DNA of 19,451 nucleotides from Alphaproteobacteria bacterium (GTDB taxonomy: Bacteria > Pseudomonadota > Alphaproteobacteria > UBA828). The position numbers and the translations under genes are program-made. The notes under the pieces are model-generated. The model saw only the letters and a list, made by a program, of their open reading frames with translations, did not search any database and was not told where the DNA came from. The stretch covers positions 1-19,451 of the forward strand of contig JAUVWK010000011.1 of assembly GCA_030604165.1 (NCBI GenBank), in the 5' to 3' direction. Below are positions 5,954 to 13,633 of the stretch, in pieces. Numbering within the stretch: position 1 is the first letter of the stretch; every line of letters begins with the position of its first letter.

Positions 5954-7225
5954 TCAGCGGATCATTTCGTTGAAGGGCAAGAAATCCACCATCGTGCCGG
6001 TCTCGAGGCGGGTGACCTCTTCGGCCAGTTCCACGAGCCCGTCGGCGTACACGGCCGAGGACAGAATGCCGGCGCCGTCGGAGGCGTATTTGCGCGCCTC
6101 GACCGTGCCGTCGGCCGCGGTCTCGAGCCGGGCGCGCAACCATTCGCGCCGGCCCGGCTTCTTCTTGTAGTCGAAGTTGGCGCGCACGCGATAGCGGGCC
6201 GGTTCGGTTCGGGCGCAGCCGGAGAGCCGCAGGATCAGCGGGCGGGCGAAGCGCAAGAAAGTGACCAGCACCGCCACCGGGTTGCCGGGCAAGCCGACAA
6301 AGGGCACGCGGCCGACCTGGCCGAAGGCCAGCGGGCGGCCCGGGCGGATCGCGAGACGCCAAAAATGCAAATGCCCGAGGGCCTCGACCGCGGCCTTGAT
6401 ATGATCCTCGTCGCCCGTCGACACGCCACCCGAGGTGAGCAGCACGTCGTTATCCCGGGCCGCGTCGCGCAGGGCCTCGCGCACGGCGTCGAGGCGGTCG
6501 GGCAGGATGCCGAGATCGACCACCTGGCAGCCGAGCTGCGCCACCAGGCCGGCAATCAAATAGCGGTTGGCGTCGTAGATGCCGCCGGGGCCGAGCGCCG
6601 CGCCCGGCTCGTAGATCTCGTCGCCACTCGAGAACACGGCGATCCGCAGGGGCCGGTAGACGGTCAGCGCGGCGCGCCCGACCGACGCCGCGAGACCGAC
6701 ATCTTGCGGCCGTAGCCGGCGGCCCTGCTCGAGAATGCTGGCGCCGCGCTTTATGTCCTCGCCGGCGTTGCGTCGATTGGCGCCGCGCTTGATGCCGGGC
6801 GGGATCACCACCGCCCCGCCGTCTTCCCGGCAATCCTCCTGCATGAGCACCGTATCGGGCCCGGCCTCGCCCTCGCCGTGCGGCATCGGCGCGCCGGTGA
6901 ACACACGCAGCGCTTCGCCGCGCCGCGCCGGGCGGCCCAGCTCATGACCCGCCGCCACCCGGCCCGTCAGCGGCAGGCGGCTTTCGCTATCCGGCGCGAG
7001 ATCGTCGAAATAAACCGCATAGCCATCTACCGCCGCGTTGTCGTGCGGCGGCACGTCGCGCTCCGAGATCACGTCCTCCGCCAGGATGCGGTCGTAAGCC
7101 GCGGCCAACGGCACCGCCTCGGTAGCGGCCACGACCTCGGTGCTGGCGACGAGGCGTTCGAGCGCGTCGGCCGCCGGCATCAATTCGCCGCCGAAGGCAA
7201 AGCAGTCGTCGCTCAACTGGGCCAT
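5954..7225 (-). CDS. moeA: Molybdopterin molybdenumtransferase MoeA
   Basis: The 423-aa product carries all MoeA landmarks: PPHDNAAVDGYA (59-70), VFTGAPMPHG (108-117), the IPPGIKRGANRRNAGEDI loop, FSSGDE (198-203), LLTSGGVSTGDED (262-274), and GLPGNPVAVLV (311-321). MoeA inserts molybdate into adenylylated molybdopterin to finish Moco. The ATG at 7225 has AAGGAG upstream but at rather long spacing. An in-frame ATG 15 codons later (MPAADALERLV) matches the usual MoeA start and is a real alternative. It heads the moeA-moaD-moaE run and lies 118 bases after the pgsA stop, so it may have its own promoter. Confidence 0.94.
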   Translation of the reverse strand: MAQLSDDCFAFGGELMPAADALERLVASTEVVAATEAVPLAAAYDRILAEDVISERDVPPHDNAAVDGYAVYFDDLAPDSESRLPLTGRVAAGHELGRPARRGEALRVFTGAPMPHGEGEAGPDTVLMQEDCREDGGAVVIPPGIKRGANRRNAGEDIKRGASILEQGRRLRPQDVGLAASVGRAALTVYRPLRIAVFSSGDEIYEPGAALGPGGIYDANRYLIAGLVAQLGCQVVDLGILPDRLDAVREALRDAARDNDVLLTSGGVSTGDEDHIKAAVEALGHLHFWRLAIRPGRPLAFGQVGRVPFVGLPGNPVAVLVTFLRFARPLILRLSGCARTEPARYRVRANFDYKKKPGRREWLRARLETAADGTVEARKYASDGAGILSSAVYADGLVELAEEVTRLETGTMVDFLPFNEMIR

Positions 7226-7247
7226 GGTCCGATCACCGCTCCTTGGA

Positions 7248-7278
7248 ATGACGTCGCCGGCGGTATGACGTCGCCGGC
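7248..7278. repeat. Two tandem copies of a 17-bp unit upstream of moeA
   Basis: ATGACGTCGCCGGC occurs at 7248-7261 and again at 7265-7278, in phase as a 17-bp tandem repeat. It lies 23-53 bases upstream of the moeA ATG, within the pgsA-moeA gap. It could be a regulatory site or slippage; no known operator matches. Confidence 0.6.
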
Positions 7279-7343
7279 CGTCTACTCGCCGTATGTTACG
7301 ACAAGGTGGGCATTGCCGTGGGCTTCGTCCAGTTCAATTCTTG

Positions 7344-7895
7344 TTATCCGGCGCGCGCCATGCCGCGGCGCGCGGCGCGCAGGTAACCGAGCGCGGTGAT
7401 CCAGCTCAGCGCCACCGCCAGCCAGAGCAGGGCCGCGCCGGCCGTCTCCAAGGGTTGCGCCGGGGCACCCGGAAACGCCGGTGTGACCAGCAACAGGGCA
7501 AGGGCGAGCATTTGACCGGCGGTCTTGAGCTTGGCGAGGCGGCTGACCGGCAGCGTGAGGCGCCCGGCGAGCCCCTCGCGCAAGCCCGAGACCAGCAGCT
7601 CGCGGCAGAGGATCGCGACCACGGCAAACACGGCCGCGCGCCCTTCGACGGCGAGCATGACCAGCGCCGCGGCGACGATCAGCTTGTCGGCGATCGGGTC
7701 GAGCACGCGGCCGAGCGCCGAGCCCTGATCCAGCGCCCGGGCCAGGTAGCCGTCCAAAAAATCGGAGAGCGCGGCCGCCGCAAAGATGCCAAACGTCGTC
7801 CAGGCCGCCGCCGGCTGGCTCAGATAGAAGGTCCCGACCAGCGCCGGAACCAGGGCGATGCGGCCGAAGGTGAGCAGATTTGGCAGCGTCGTCAT
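7344..7895 (-). CDS. pgsA: CDP-diacylglycerol-glycerol-3-phosphate 3-phosphatidyltransferase
   Basis: ATG 7895 (MTTLPNLLTFGRIALVPAL) gives 183 aa, the normal PgsA length. Upstream codons in the open frame are a shadow of uvrC. The CDP-alcohol phosphotransferase signature is complete: SDFLDGYLARALDQGSALG followed by RVLDPIADK (D-G-x2-A-R-x8-G-x3-D-x3-D). Several hydrophobic helices mark it as an inner-membrane enzyme making phosphatidylglycerophosphate from CDP-diacylglycerol and glycerol-3-phosphate. It starts 13 bases after the uvrC stop, the classic alphaproteobacterial uvrC-pgsA pairing. Confidence 0.93.
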   Translation of the reverse strand: MTTLPNLLTFGRIALVPALVGTFYLSQPAAAWTTFGIFAAAALSDFLDGYLARALDQGSALGRVLDPIADKLIVAAALVMLAVEGRAAVFAVVAILCRELLVSGLREGLAGRLTLPVSRLAKLKTAGQMLALALLLVTPAFPGAPAQPLETAGAALLWLAVALSWITALGYLRAARRGMARAG

Positions 7896-7908
7896 GCCGG
7901 AGTCGCGC

Positions 7909-9924
7909 TCAGCTCTCGCCGTGCAAGTGATCGTAGATGGTCCGCGCCAGGGCGCCCGAGATACCCGCGACGCGTTCGAGATCGGCGAGCCCTGCCTGTG
8001 CCACCCCGCGCGCCGAGCCGAAGTGGTGCAAAAGCGCGCGCTTGCGGCTCGGGCCGACTCCCGGAATTTGGTCAATCACCGAGCGGCCAGCGCTGCGCGC
8101 ACGACGGGCGCGGTGCGAGCCGATGGCGAAACGGTGCGCCTCGTCGCGCAAGCGTTGCAAAAAATATAACACCGGGTCCCGCGCCTCGAACGTCACCGGC
8201 GACCGCCCGGGCAGGAAAAGCCGCTCGCGCCCGGCATTTCGTTCCGGCCCCTTGGCGATGGCCGCGACGGCGACCGCCGAGACACCGAGATCGGCGAAGA
8301 CGCGCCGCGTCTCGCCGAGCTGTCCGGCGCCGCCATCGATCAGAATCAGGTCGGGCCAGCCGTCTTGCAGGCGCTCGGGGTCGTCCTTCATCAACCGGCC
8401 GAAGCGTCGGGTAAGGACCTCGCGGAGCATGCCGTAGTCGTCGCCGGGCGCGATGCCCCCTTGCGCGGGCGGCTTGGCGTCGCTCTTGATATTGAACTTG
8501 CGGTAGGCGTTTTTGAGGTAGCCGTCCGGGCCCGTCACGATCATCGCACCGACCGCATTGGTGCCCGAGATGTGGCTGTTGTCGTACACCTCGATGCGCT
8601 CCGGCACCGATTCCAAGCCCAGCGCATCGGTCAACGCCTCCAGCAGATTGCGTTGCGCGACGCTCTCCGAGAGGCGCCGCGCCAGCGCCTCGCGCGCGTT
8701 GCGCTCGGCGTCGTCCATCAGCTTGCGCTTGTCGCCCCGGCGCGGTCGATGCAGGCGGACCTGCCGCTCCGCCTTGAGCGACAACGCGTTGGCGACCAGC
8801 GCCTGATCCGCCAGCGCCCGGTTGATCAGCACCAGTGGCGGAGCCACGCGGTTGTTGTAGAACTGGCCGATGAACGCCGCGAGCACCTCGGCGCCTTCGG
8901 ACTCCTTCGGATGGCGGGGGAAATAAGCGCGGTTGCCGTAGTTCTGGCCGGCCCGGAAGAAGAAGACCTGCACACAGGTTTGTCCGGCCTCCTGGTGGGC
9001 GGCCACCACGTCGGCATCGCCGAGCCCCACGACATTGATGCCTTGTCGCGATTGGATCAGGCTGAGCGCCCGGATGCGATCGCGGTAGGCGGCGGCGGTT
9101 TCGTATTCCAGGGCCTCGCTGGCAGCCGTCATGCGGCCGGTCAGACGCTGCTTTATCTCATCGCTGCGCCCGGCGAGGAAGGCGCGCGCCTCATCGACCA
9201 GCGCCTCGTAATCCGCCCGGCCGATGCGCCCGACGCAGGGCGCGGCGCAACGCTTGATCTGATATTGCAGACAGGGCCGCGTGCGGCTCTCGAACACCGA
9301 ATCGGAGCAGGAGCGCAGCGGAAACGCCCGGTGCAGGGCCTGTATGGTCTGGTTGACCGCACCGGCCGAGGCGAAGGGGCCGAAATATTCGCCCTTGCGG
9401 CGCCGGGCGCCTCGATATTTGGTGATTCGGGGCCACTCGTGGTCACTGGTGATCAAGATATAGGGGAACGACTTGTCGTCGCGCAACACGATGTTGTAGT
9501 GAGGCTTGAGCCGCTTGATCAGATTGCTCTCGAGCAGCAAGGCTTCGACCTCGCTCTTGGTGGTGACCACCTCCACGGCCGTGGTGGCGGCCACCATGCG
9601 CTGCAGCCGGACCGAGAGCGCGCGCACGTTCACATAGCTCGAAACCCGCTTTTTCAGGCTCTTGGCCTTGCCGACATAAAGCGCGTCGCCGCGCTGGTCG
9701 AGCATGCGGTAGACACCGGGGCTCGACGGCATGGTTTTGAGGGCGTCGCGCAGAACGCCGCGCCCGCGCGCGAGGGAGACGATAGCGCCGGTGGCGCCGG
9801 CGCCCGGCGGCTCGGCGGCGGCCGTTTTGGGGCCCGGCTCCGACAGCGAATCGGGGTCGAGCAAGCGGTCTCCGTCGGCCCTTATCCTCATACGATATGA
9901 TCTCGGCGACTGACCCGTGCCCAT
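7909..9924 (-). CDS. uvrC: Excinuclease ABC subunit C
   Basis: UvrC makes both incisions in nucleotide excision repair. From ATG 9924 the protein is 671 aa. A TTG just before (9927) or an ATG at 9891 (MRIRADGDRLL) are alternative starts, none with a strong ribosome-binding site. Domains in order: an Ala/Pro-rich lead of about 65 residues; the GIY-YIG nuclease (SSPGVYRMLDQRGDALYVGKAKSLKKR); the Cys cluster region PCLQYQIKRCAAPC; a UVR helix (EALEYETAAAYRDRI); the RNase H-like nuclease (YDNSHISGTNAVGAMIV, LILIDGGAGQLGE, HRFAIGSHRARR); and a C-terminal helix-hairpin-helix pair (IDQIPGVGPSRKRALLHHFGS, LERVAGISGALARTIYDHL). It heads the transcription unit with pgsA. Confidence 0.96.
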   Translation of the reverse strand: MGTGQSPRSYRMRIRADGDRLLDPDSLSEPGPKTAAAEPPGAGATGAIVSLARGRGVLRDALKTMPSSPGVYRMLDQRGDALYVGKAKSLKKRVSSYVNVRALSVRLQRMVAATTAVEVVTTKSEVEALLLESNLIKRLKPHYNIVLRDDKSFPYILITSDHEWPRITKYRGARRRKGEYFGPFASAGAVNQTIQALHRAFPLRSCSDSVFESRTRPCLQYQIKRCAAPCVGRIGRADYEALVDEARAFLAGRSDEIKQRLTGRMTAASEALEYETAAAYRDRIRALSLIQSRQGINVVGLGDADVVAAHQEAGQTCVQVFFFRAGQNYGNRAYFPRHPKESEGAEVLAAFIGQFYNNRVAPPLVLINRALADQALVANALSLKAERQVRLHRPRRGDKRKLMDDAERNAREALARRLSESVAQRNLLEALTDALGLESVPERIEVYDNSHISGTNAVGAMIVTGPDGYLKNAYRKFNIKSDAKPPAQGGIAPGDDYGMLREVLTRRFGRLMKDDPERLQDGWPDLILIDGGAGQLGETRRVFADLGVSAVAVAAIAKGPERNAGRERLFLPGRSPVTFEARDPVLYFLQRLRDEAHRFAIGSHRARRARSAGRSVIDQIPGVGPSRKRALLHHFGSARGVAQAGLADLERVAGISGALARTIYDHLHGES

Positions 9925-10009
9925 CAACGCGCGGCGGTCTGCGAGGCAAGGCGAGCCAGATCAAGCGGTTGAAAGTCGTTGCCGGACCGATGCGCTAAGC
10001 CCCTACCGG

Positions 10010-10032
10010 CTATCCACGTATTCTGTGGATAA
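10010..10032. promoter_or_regulatory. Inverted DnaA-box pair
   Basis: TGTGGATAA at 10024-10032 is a perfect DnaA box (TTATCCACA) on the minus strand. CTATCCACG at 10010-10018 is a near match (7 of 9) in the opposite orientation, with 5 bases between. They lie about 90 bases upstream of the uvrC start, so DnaA-dependent control of uvrC is possible. The neighbourhood also has an AT-rich patch, but no array of further boxes was seen. Confidence 0.4.
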
Positions 10033-10100
10033 CCCTGTTCGCAACGACGCGCAAGGGGTCTGAGGCCAAGGCCCAGCAACGCCTTATCGGGGTATGCCTA

Positions 10101-10116
10101 TTTTTTGAGCAAAAAA
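10101..10116. repeat. AT-rich perfect palindrome
   Basis: TTTTTTG (10101-10107) and CAAAAAA (10110-10116) flank a 2-base centre, within an AT-rich patch that is rare in this GC-rich DNA. It could be a duplex-unwinding or bent-DNA element, or part of a promoter. Confidence 0.5.
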
Positions 10117-10395
10117 TATAACCCATTGTAATAAAAGGAGCTTCTTCGCCAGGAAATCGCTGCGCACCAAATCACTCGAAAACATAGTGCGCCTATTCGC
10201 CGATTCGTGTCGGCGTACTAGGTGATGTGCACAATATCCGCCGCTACGGGCTTGTTTATGGCCAGATTTCGACGCCGAAGTGGCAATCGCGTGTGATCGT
10301 ACGGCAAGGCGCGTCATGGCATGGCCCGCCGCGCGACCCACCGCCGCCGGCCGCGCGAGGCGCTTACTAGCGATTCCACGCCCGTGGGAAATATT

Positions 10396-11232
10396 CTAAT
10401 GCGACATCAGCACCGGTGCGGTCATGGAGCCCAGAATATGTTGCGTGGCGCCGCCCAGAACGAGCTCGCGCAGCCGCGAATGACCATAGGCCCCCATGAC
10501 GATCAAATCGGCCCCGTGATCGGCGGCTTCAGAGAGGATCACGTCGCCGACCGAGATATCCGCGGCGACGGTCCGCTCGGCCTCCGTATTGACGCCGTGG
10601 CGGGCCAGATGGGCGGCAATATCGAAGCCGGCGATATGGCCTTCGTCGCGCGGATTGATGCTGAGAATCGAGACCTTTTCGGCGCGCTTGAGCAGCGGCA
10701 AGGCGTCGTGCACCGCCCGGGCCGCCTCGCGGGTGCCGCTCCACGCCACCAAGACCCGCTTGCCGAAGCTCGTGTATTTACCGGCATAGGGCACGACCAA
10801 GACCGGGCGGCCGGAGCCGAGGACGACATGGGCCGGGAGGCTTGGCGACGCCGTGGGCGAGTCCGAATCCGGATCGGTCTGCCCGAGGATCGTGATGTCG
10901 GCATAGCGCGCGTGAAGCGGCACGATGTCGTCGGCAAAGCCTTCCATGCTGCGCCATTCGAAAGCGACGCCGGCTTGTTTGACGCGGCCCTCCACTTGGC
11001 TCTGAAGCTTCGCGGCGCTGTCGCGCGCGGCCTCCAGATGGCGGTTCTGAATCTCCGCGATGGCGCCGGCCGCGGCATCGCCGAACGCGCCCATCGACGG
11101 ATAGAACGGGTGAATGACGTGCAGGCCGACCAAATATGCCTTGTGCTCAGCCGCGAGGGAGAGCGCCATGTCGAGATGCATGGCGTCTCGTCCGCCGCCA
11201 TCTTGATGAACGAGAATCGTTCCGAACGTCAT
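10396..11232 (-). CDS. Tandem universal stress protein (UspA family)
   Basis: The 278-aa product is a fusion of two Usp domains. The first (MTFGTILVHQDGGGRDAMHLDMAL, through ADITILGQTDPDSDSP) lacks the glycine-rich ATP loop. The second (KRVLVAWSGTREAARAVHDALP, ending DLIVMGAYGHSRLRELVLGGATQHIL) has the G-x2-G-x9-G-(S/T/A) ATP-binding pattern. Such proteins are cytosolic stress or starvation factors without a defined reaction. AGGAG lies 9 bases before ATG 11232, a good ribosome-binding site. It sits 190 bases beyond the fhs stop on the same strand. The region between holds nothing else that I recognise. Confidence 0.9.
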   Translation of the reverse strand: MTFGTILVHQDGGGRDAMHLDMALSLAAEHKAYLVGLHVIHPFYPSMGAFGDAAAGAIAEIQNRHLEAARDSAAKLQSQVEGRVKQAGVAFEWRSMEGFADDIVPLHARYADITILGQTDPDSDSPTASPSLPAHVVLGSGRPVLVVPYAGKYTSFGKRVLVAWSGTREAARAVHDALPLLKRAEKVSILSINPRDEGHIAGFDIAAHLARHGVNTEAERTVAADISVGDVILSEAADHGADLIVMGAYGHSRLRELVLGGATQHILGSMTAPVLMSH

Positions 11233-11422
11233 GGCCAGCGCTCCTCTCGATTCCTATGCCACGGGTCGATTATGGCTGGCGGCGCCAGGCCAGCGCCATG
11301 ATATGCGTCAAGTCGGGCCCGGCTGCGCGACACGAACCCGCATCGCCGCGACGGACGATATCACCATTGCCGGCGTATCGAAACCAGCCGGGTTACCGTC
11401 CCAAATCATCGCCGATTCGGCG

Positions 11423-13129
11423 TCAGAACAGGCCAACGATCTGGCCAGCCTCATCGACCGAAATGCTGTTTGCGGCGGGCACGCGCGGCAGGCCCGGCAT
11501 GGTCATGATTGCGCCGCAGACCACGACCAGGAACTCGGCGCCGCCCGATACTCGCACCTCGCGAACCGGAACCACGTGACCGGTCGGCGCGCCCTTGAGG
11601 TTGGGATCGGTGGAAAAGCTGTATTGGGTTTTCGCGATGCACACCGGATAATTACCAAAACCCTGGTCCTTGAGGTCCGCGAACTGCTTCCGAATCTTGG
11701 TGTCGGCGACGATGTCTTCGGCGCCGTAGACCTCGCGGGCGACGGTCTTGACCTTGTCCCAGGGCGACATGTCGTCGGGGTAGAGGCACTTGAATTCGGT
11801 CGGCTTGGTATCGATCGTAGCCACCACGCTCTCCGCCAAGTCTTCGGCGCCGGCGCCGCCCGCCGCCCAATGATCGCAGGAGATCGCGTCCACGCCGAGC
11901 TTGGCGCAAGCTTCTTCGACCAGTTTGAGCTCCGCCGGCGTGTCCGCCGAAAACCGGTTGATGGCCACCACCGCCGGGACGCCGAACTTGGCCAGATTTT
12001 CGAGATGCCGCACAAGATTGCTCATGCCCTTCTCCAGGGCCTTGAGATTTTCCTCCTTGAGCGCATCCTTGGCCACCCCGCCGTGCATCTTGAGGGCGCG
12101 AATGGTCGCGACCAGCACCACGCAATCGGGCGCCAGGCCGGCCTTGCGGCACTTGATATCGAAGAATTTCTCGGCCCCGAGGTCCGCGCCGAAGCCGGCC
12201 TCCGTGACCACATAGTCGGCCAAGCGCATGGCGGTTTGCGTGGCGAGTACGGAATTGCAGCCATGGGCGATGTTGGCGAAGGGGCCGCCATGGATGAATG
12301 CCGGGTTGTTTTCCAGGGTCTGCACGAGATTGGGCGCGAGGGCATCCTTTAGCAGCGCGGTCATGGCCCCGTCCGCCTCGATGGCCCTGGCCCGAACCGG
12401 CTCGCGCTCCCGCGTATAGCCGACGATGACGTTGCCCAGTCGCTGGCGCAAATCCGCGACGTTTTGAGCCAGGCAAAAGATCGCCATGACCTCGGAGGCG
12501 ACCGTTATGTCGAAGCCGTCCTCGCGCGGGAAGCCGTTGGCCACGCCGCCGAGGGACGAAACGACGGTGCGCAAGGCGCGGTCGTTCATATCGACGACAC
12601 GGCGCCAGCTCACGCGCCGCGGATCGATGCCGCTGGAATTGCCCCAATAGATGTGATTATCGACCATCGCCGCGAGCAGATTGTTGGCCGCCCCGATGGC
12701 ATGAAAATCGCCCGTGAAATGCAGGTTGATGTCTTCCATCGGCACCACTTGGGCGAAACCGCCGCCGGCGGCGCCGCCCTTGAGGCCGAAGCACGGCCCC
12801 AGGCTCGGCTCCCGCAGGCACATCAAGGCGCGCTTGCCGATGCGGCTCAGGGCGTCGCCGAGGCCGACCGTGGTGGTGGTCTTGCCCTCGCCGGCGGGCG
12901 TCGGCGTGATCGCCGTGACCAGAATCAGTTTGCCGGTAGGTCGGGAGGCCAGCGTCTCGATATAATCCAACGAAACCTTGGCCTTGTCGTGGCCATAGGG
13001 AATCAGGTGCGCCGGCGCGATGTCCAGCCGGTCCGCCGCCAGTTCCAGGATCGGCCGCTTCTTGGCGGTGCGGGCGATCTCGATGTCGCTTTTTGGATTC
13101 GCGTGCTGTGAACTCGCCGCTTTGGTCAT
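11423..13129 (-). CDS. fhs: Formate-tetrahydrofolate ligase
   Basis: The 568-aa product is a full-length Fhs (10-formyl-THF synthetase), which joins formate and tetrahydrofolate using ATP in the cytosol, or runs in reverse to release formate during C1 oxidation. The N-terminal P-loop is ITPTPAGEGKTTT (74-86), followed by LREPSLGPCFGLKGGAAGGG (105-124), then HFTGDFHAIGAANNLLAAMVDN, IHGGPFANIAHGCNS, and the C-terminal PVCIAKTQYSFSTDP and MTMPGLPRVPAA. All are diagnostic of the family. It is preceded by AGAAAGGG at about 9 bases. The gap of 235 bases upstream contains a strong hairpin ending the amt unit, so fhs probably has its own promoter. Its position beside amt and the split glutamate-synthase genes suggests a C1/nitrogen role (inference). 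Confidence 0.96.
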   Translation of the reverse strand: MTKAASSQHANPKSDIEIARTAKKRPILELAADRLDIAPAHLIPYGHDKAKVSLDYIETLASRPTGKLILVTAITPTPAGEGKTTTTVGLGDALSRIGKRALMCLREPSLGPCFGLKGGAAGGGFAQVVPMEDINLHFTGDFHAIGAANNLLAAMVDNHIYWGNSSGIDPRRVSWRRVVDMNDRALRTVVSSLGGVANGFPREDGFDITVASEVMAIFCLAQNVADLRQRLGNVIVGYTREREPVRARAIEADGAMTALLKDALAPNLVQTLENNPAFIHGGPFANIAHGCNSVLATQTAMRLADYVVTEAGFGADLGAEKFFDIKCRKAGLAPDCVVLVATIRALKMHGGVAKDALKEENLKALEKGMSNLVRHLENLAKFGVPAVVAINRFSADTPAELKLVEEACAKLGVDAISCDHWAAGGAGAEDLAESVVATIDTKPTEFKCLYPDDMSPWDKVKTVAREVYGAEDIVADTKIRKQFADLKDQGFGNYPVCIAKTQYSFSTDPNLKGAPTGHVVPVREVRVSGGAEFLVVVCGAIMTMPGLPRVPAANSISVDEAGQIVGLF

Positions 13130-13315
13130 CGTTTAGCCCTTTCTCCCGGGGTTATTTGGCCCGCGACGAGATCCCGGCGACCGTGTCCGGCGGTCTTTGC
13201 CTTCCGGTATCTCGATCCGATCGCGGCCGGCGCCAAGGTAGGGTGCAGTTTAACCGAGTTCAACAAATTTTCCTTGCAGCAGTTGCCGCCGAATCGCCCC
13301 TGGCAAGACGAAATC

Positions 13316-13339
13316 GGGGCGGGCCTCGCGGCCCGCCCC
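13316..13339 (-). terminator. GC hairpin downstream of the amt-orf85 unit
   Basis: GGGGCGGGCC (13316-13325) pairs perfectly with GGCCCGCCCC (13330-13339) around a TCGC tetraloop. It lies 25 bases beyond the stop of the 85-aa gene. On the minus strand the stem is followed by CGATTTCGTC, a weak T-rich stretch. It is probably the terminator of amt-orf85. Confidence 0.65.
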
Positions 13340-13364
13340 GTGTTGGTCCTCGATGCAGCGTCAG

Positions 13365-13622
13365 CTAACTCTTGCTGATGTGCACCTCCTCTTCGGTCGC
13401 GATCGCGCCCGTGGCGTGGTGCATGGCACGTTCCATGCCCACCTCCCGATAGAGCTTGACCGCGGCGCTGTACTCTTCTTCCTCCCCGCTGATCTGGATC
13501 ACATGCCAGAGCAGCCAAAGGACGAACGCGATTAGCACCATCAGCCACTCGAAGCCGACGCCTGGATATATCGGCCCGATGAGGTGGGGATTGGTGAAAG
13601 AATCGACCCCTGTCGATGACAT
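13365..13622 (-). CDS. 85-aa single-pass membrane protein coupled to Amt (unknown function)
   Basis: I do not recognise this family. The protein has a short polar N-terminus with Pro/Gly (FTNPHLIGPIYPG), one strong transmembrane helix at about 23-45 (GFEWLMVLIAFVLWLLWHVI), an acidic patch GEEEEY right after it, an amphipathic segment VKLYREVGMERAMHH, and a polar tail. It is a real gene: a perfect AGGAGGT sits 4 bases before its ATG and overlaps the amt stop codon, so the two are translationally coupled. A terminator-like hairpin follows. The context suggests a small accessory subunit or regulator of the ammonium channel. The PII protein GlnK, often encoded beside amt, is not seen here. It has no catalytic motif. 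Confidence 0.85.
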   Translation of the reverse strand: MSSTGVDSFTNPHLIGPIYPGVGFEWLMVLIAFVLWLLWHVIQISGEEEEYSAAVKLYREVGMERAMHHATGAIATEEEVHISKS

Positions 13623-13626
13623 CGTA

Positions 13627-13633
13627 ACCTCCT
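13627..13633 (-). promoter_or_regulatory. Consensus ribosome-binding site overlapping the amt stop
   Basis: AGGAGGT on the minus strand overlaps the amt TAG (13634-13632) and stands 4 bases from the ATG of the 85-aa gene. It is the strongest ribosome-binding site in the window and argues for stoichiometric production of the small protein with Amt. Confidence 0.85.

Larger units (their letters stand above)
9925..10395. other. Gene-poor stretch between uspA and uvrC
   Basis: There are about 470 bases with no convincing gene. An 85-codon minus-strand frame (10341-10084) has no family resemblance and no good start signal. The stretch holds an inverted pair of DnaA-box-like sequences (10010-10032), an AT-rich core around 10095-10136 with a perfect TTTTTTG-AG-CAAAAAA palindrome, and presumably the uvrC promoter. 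Composition in 10095-10200 is clearly AT-richer than the flanks. Confidence 0.6.

Noticed and set aside
7226..7343. Molybdenum-cofactor riboswitch before moeA
   Set aside because: Only a short direct repeat is visible; no multi-helix structure of the needed size could be supported.
8365..9900. 511-codon plus-strand open frame opposite uvrC
   Set aside because: Antisense shadow of a full-length UvrC; no family motif and no start signal.
10084..10341. 85-codon minus-strand frame in the uvrC-uspA gap
   Set aside because: No ribosome-binding site or recognisable fold, and it spans the AT-rich palindrome region; not supported as a gene.
9925..10395. Replication origin (oriC)
   Set aside because: Only one perfect DnaA box and one near match; no box array and no usual origin-flanking genes. 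Kept only as a low-interest finding.
11652..12647. 331-codon minus-strand frame inside fhs in another phase
   Set aside because: Low-complexity Arg/Gly-rich translation; the Fhs frame is intact and highly family-like.
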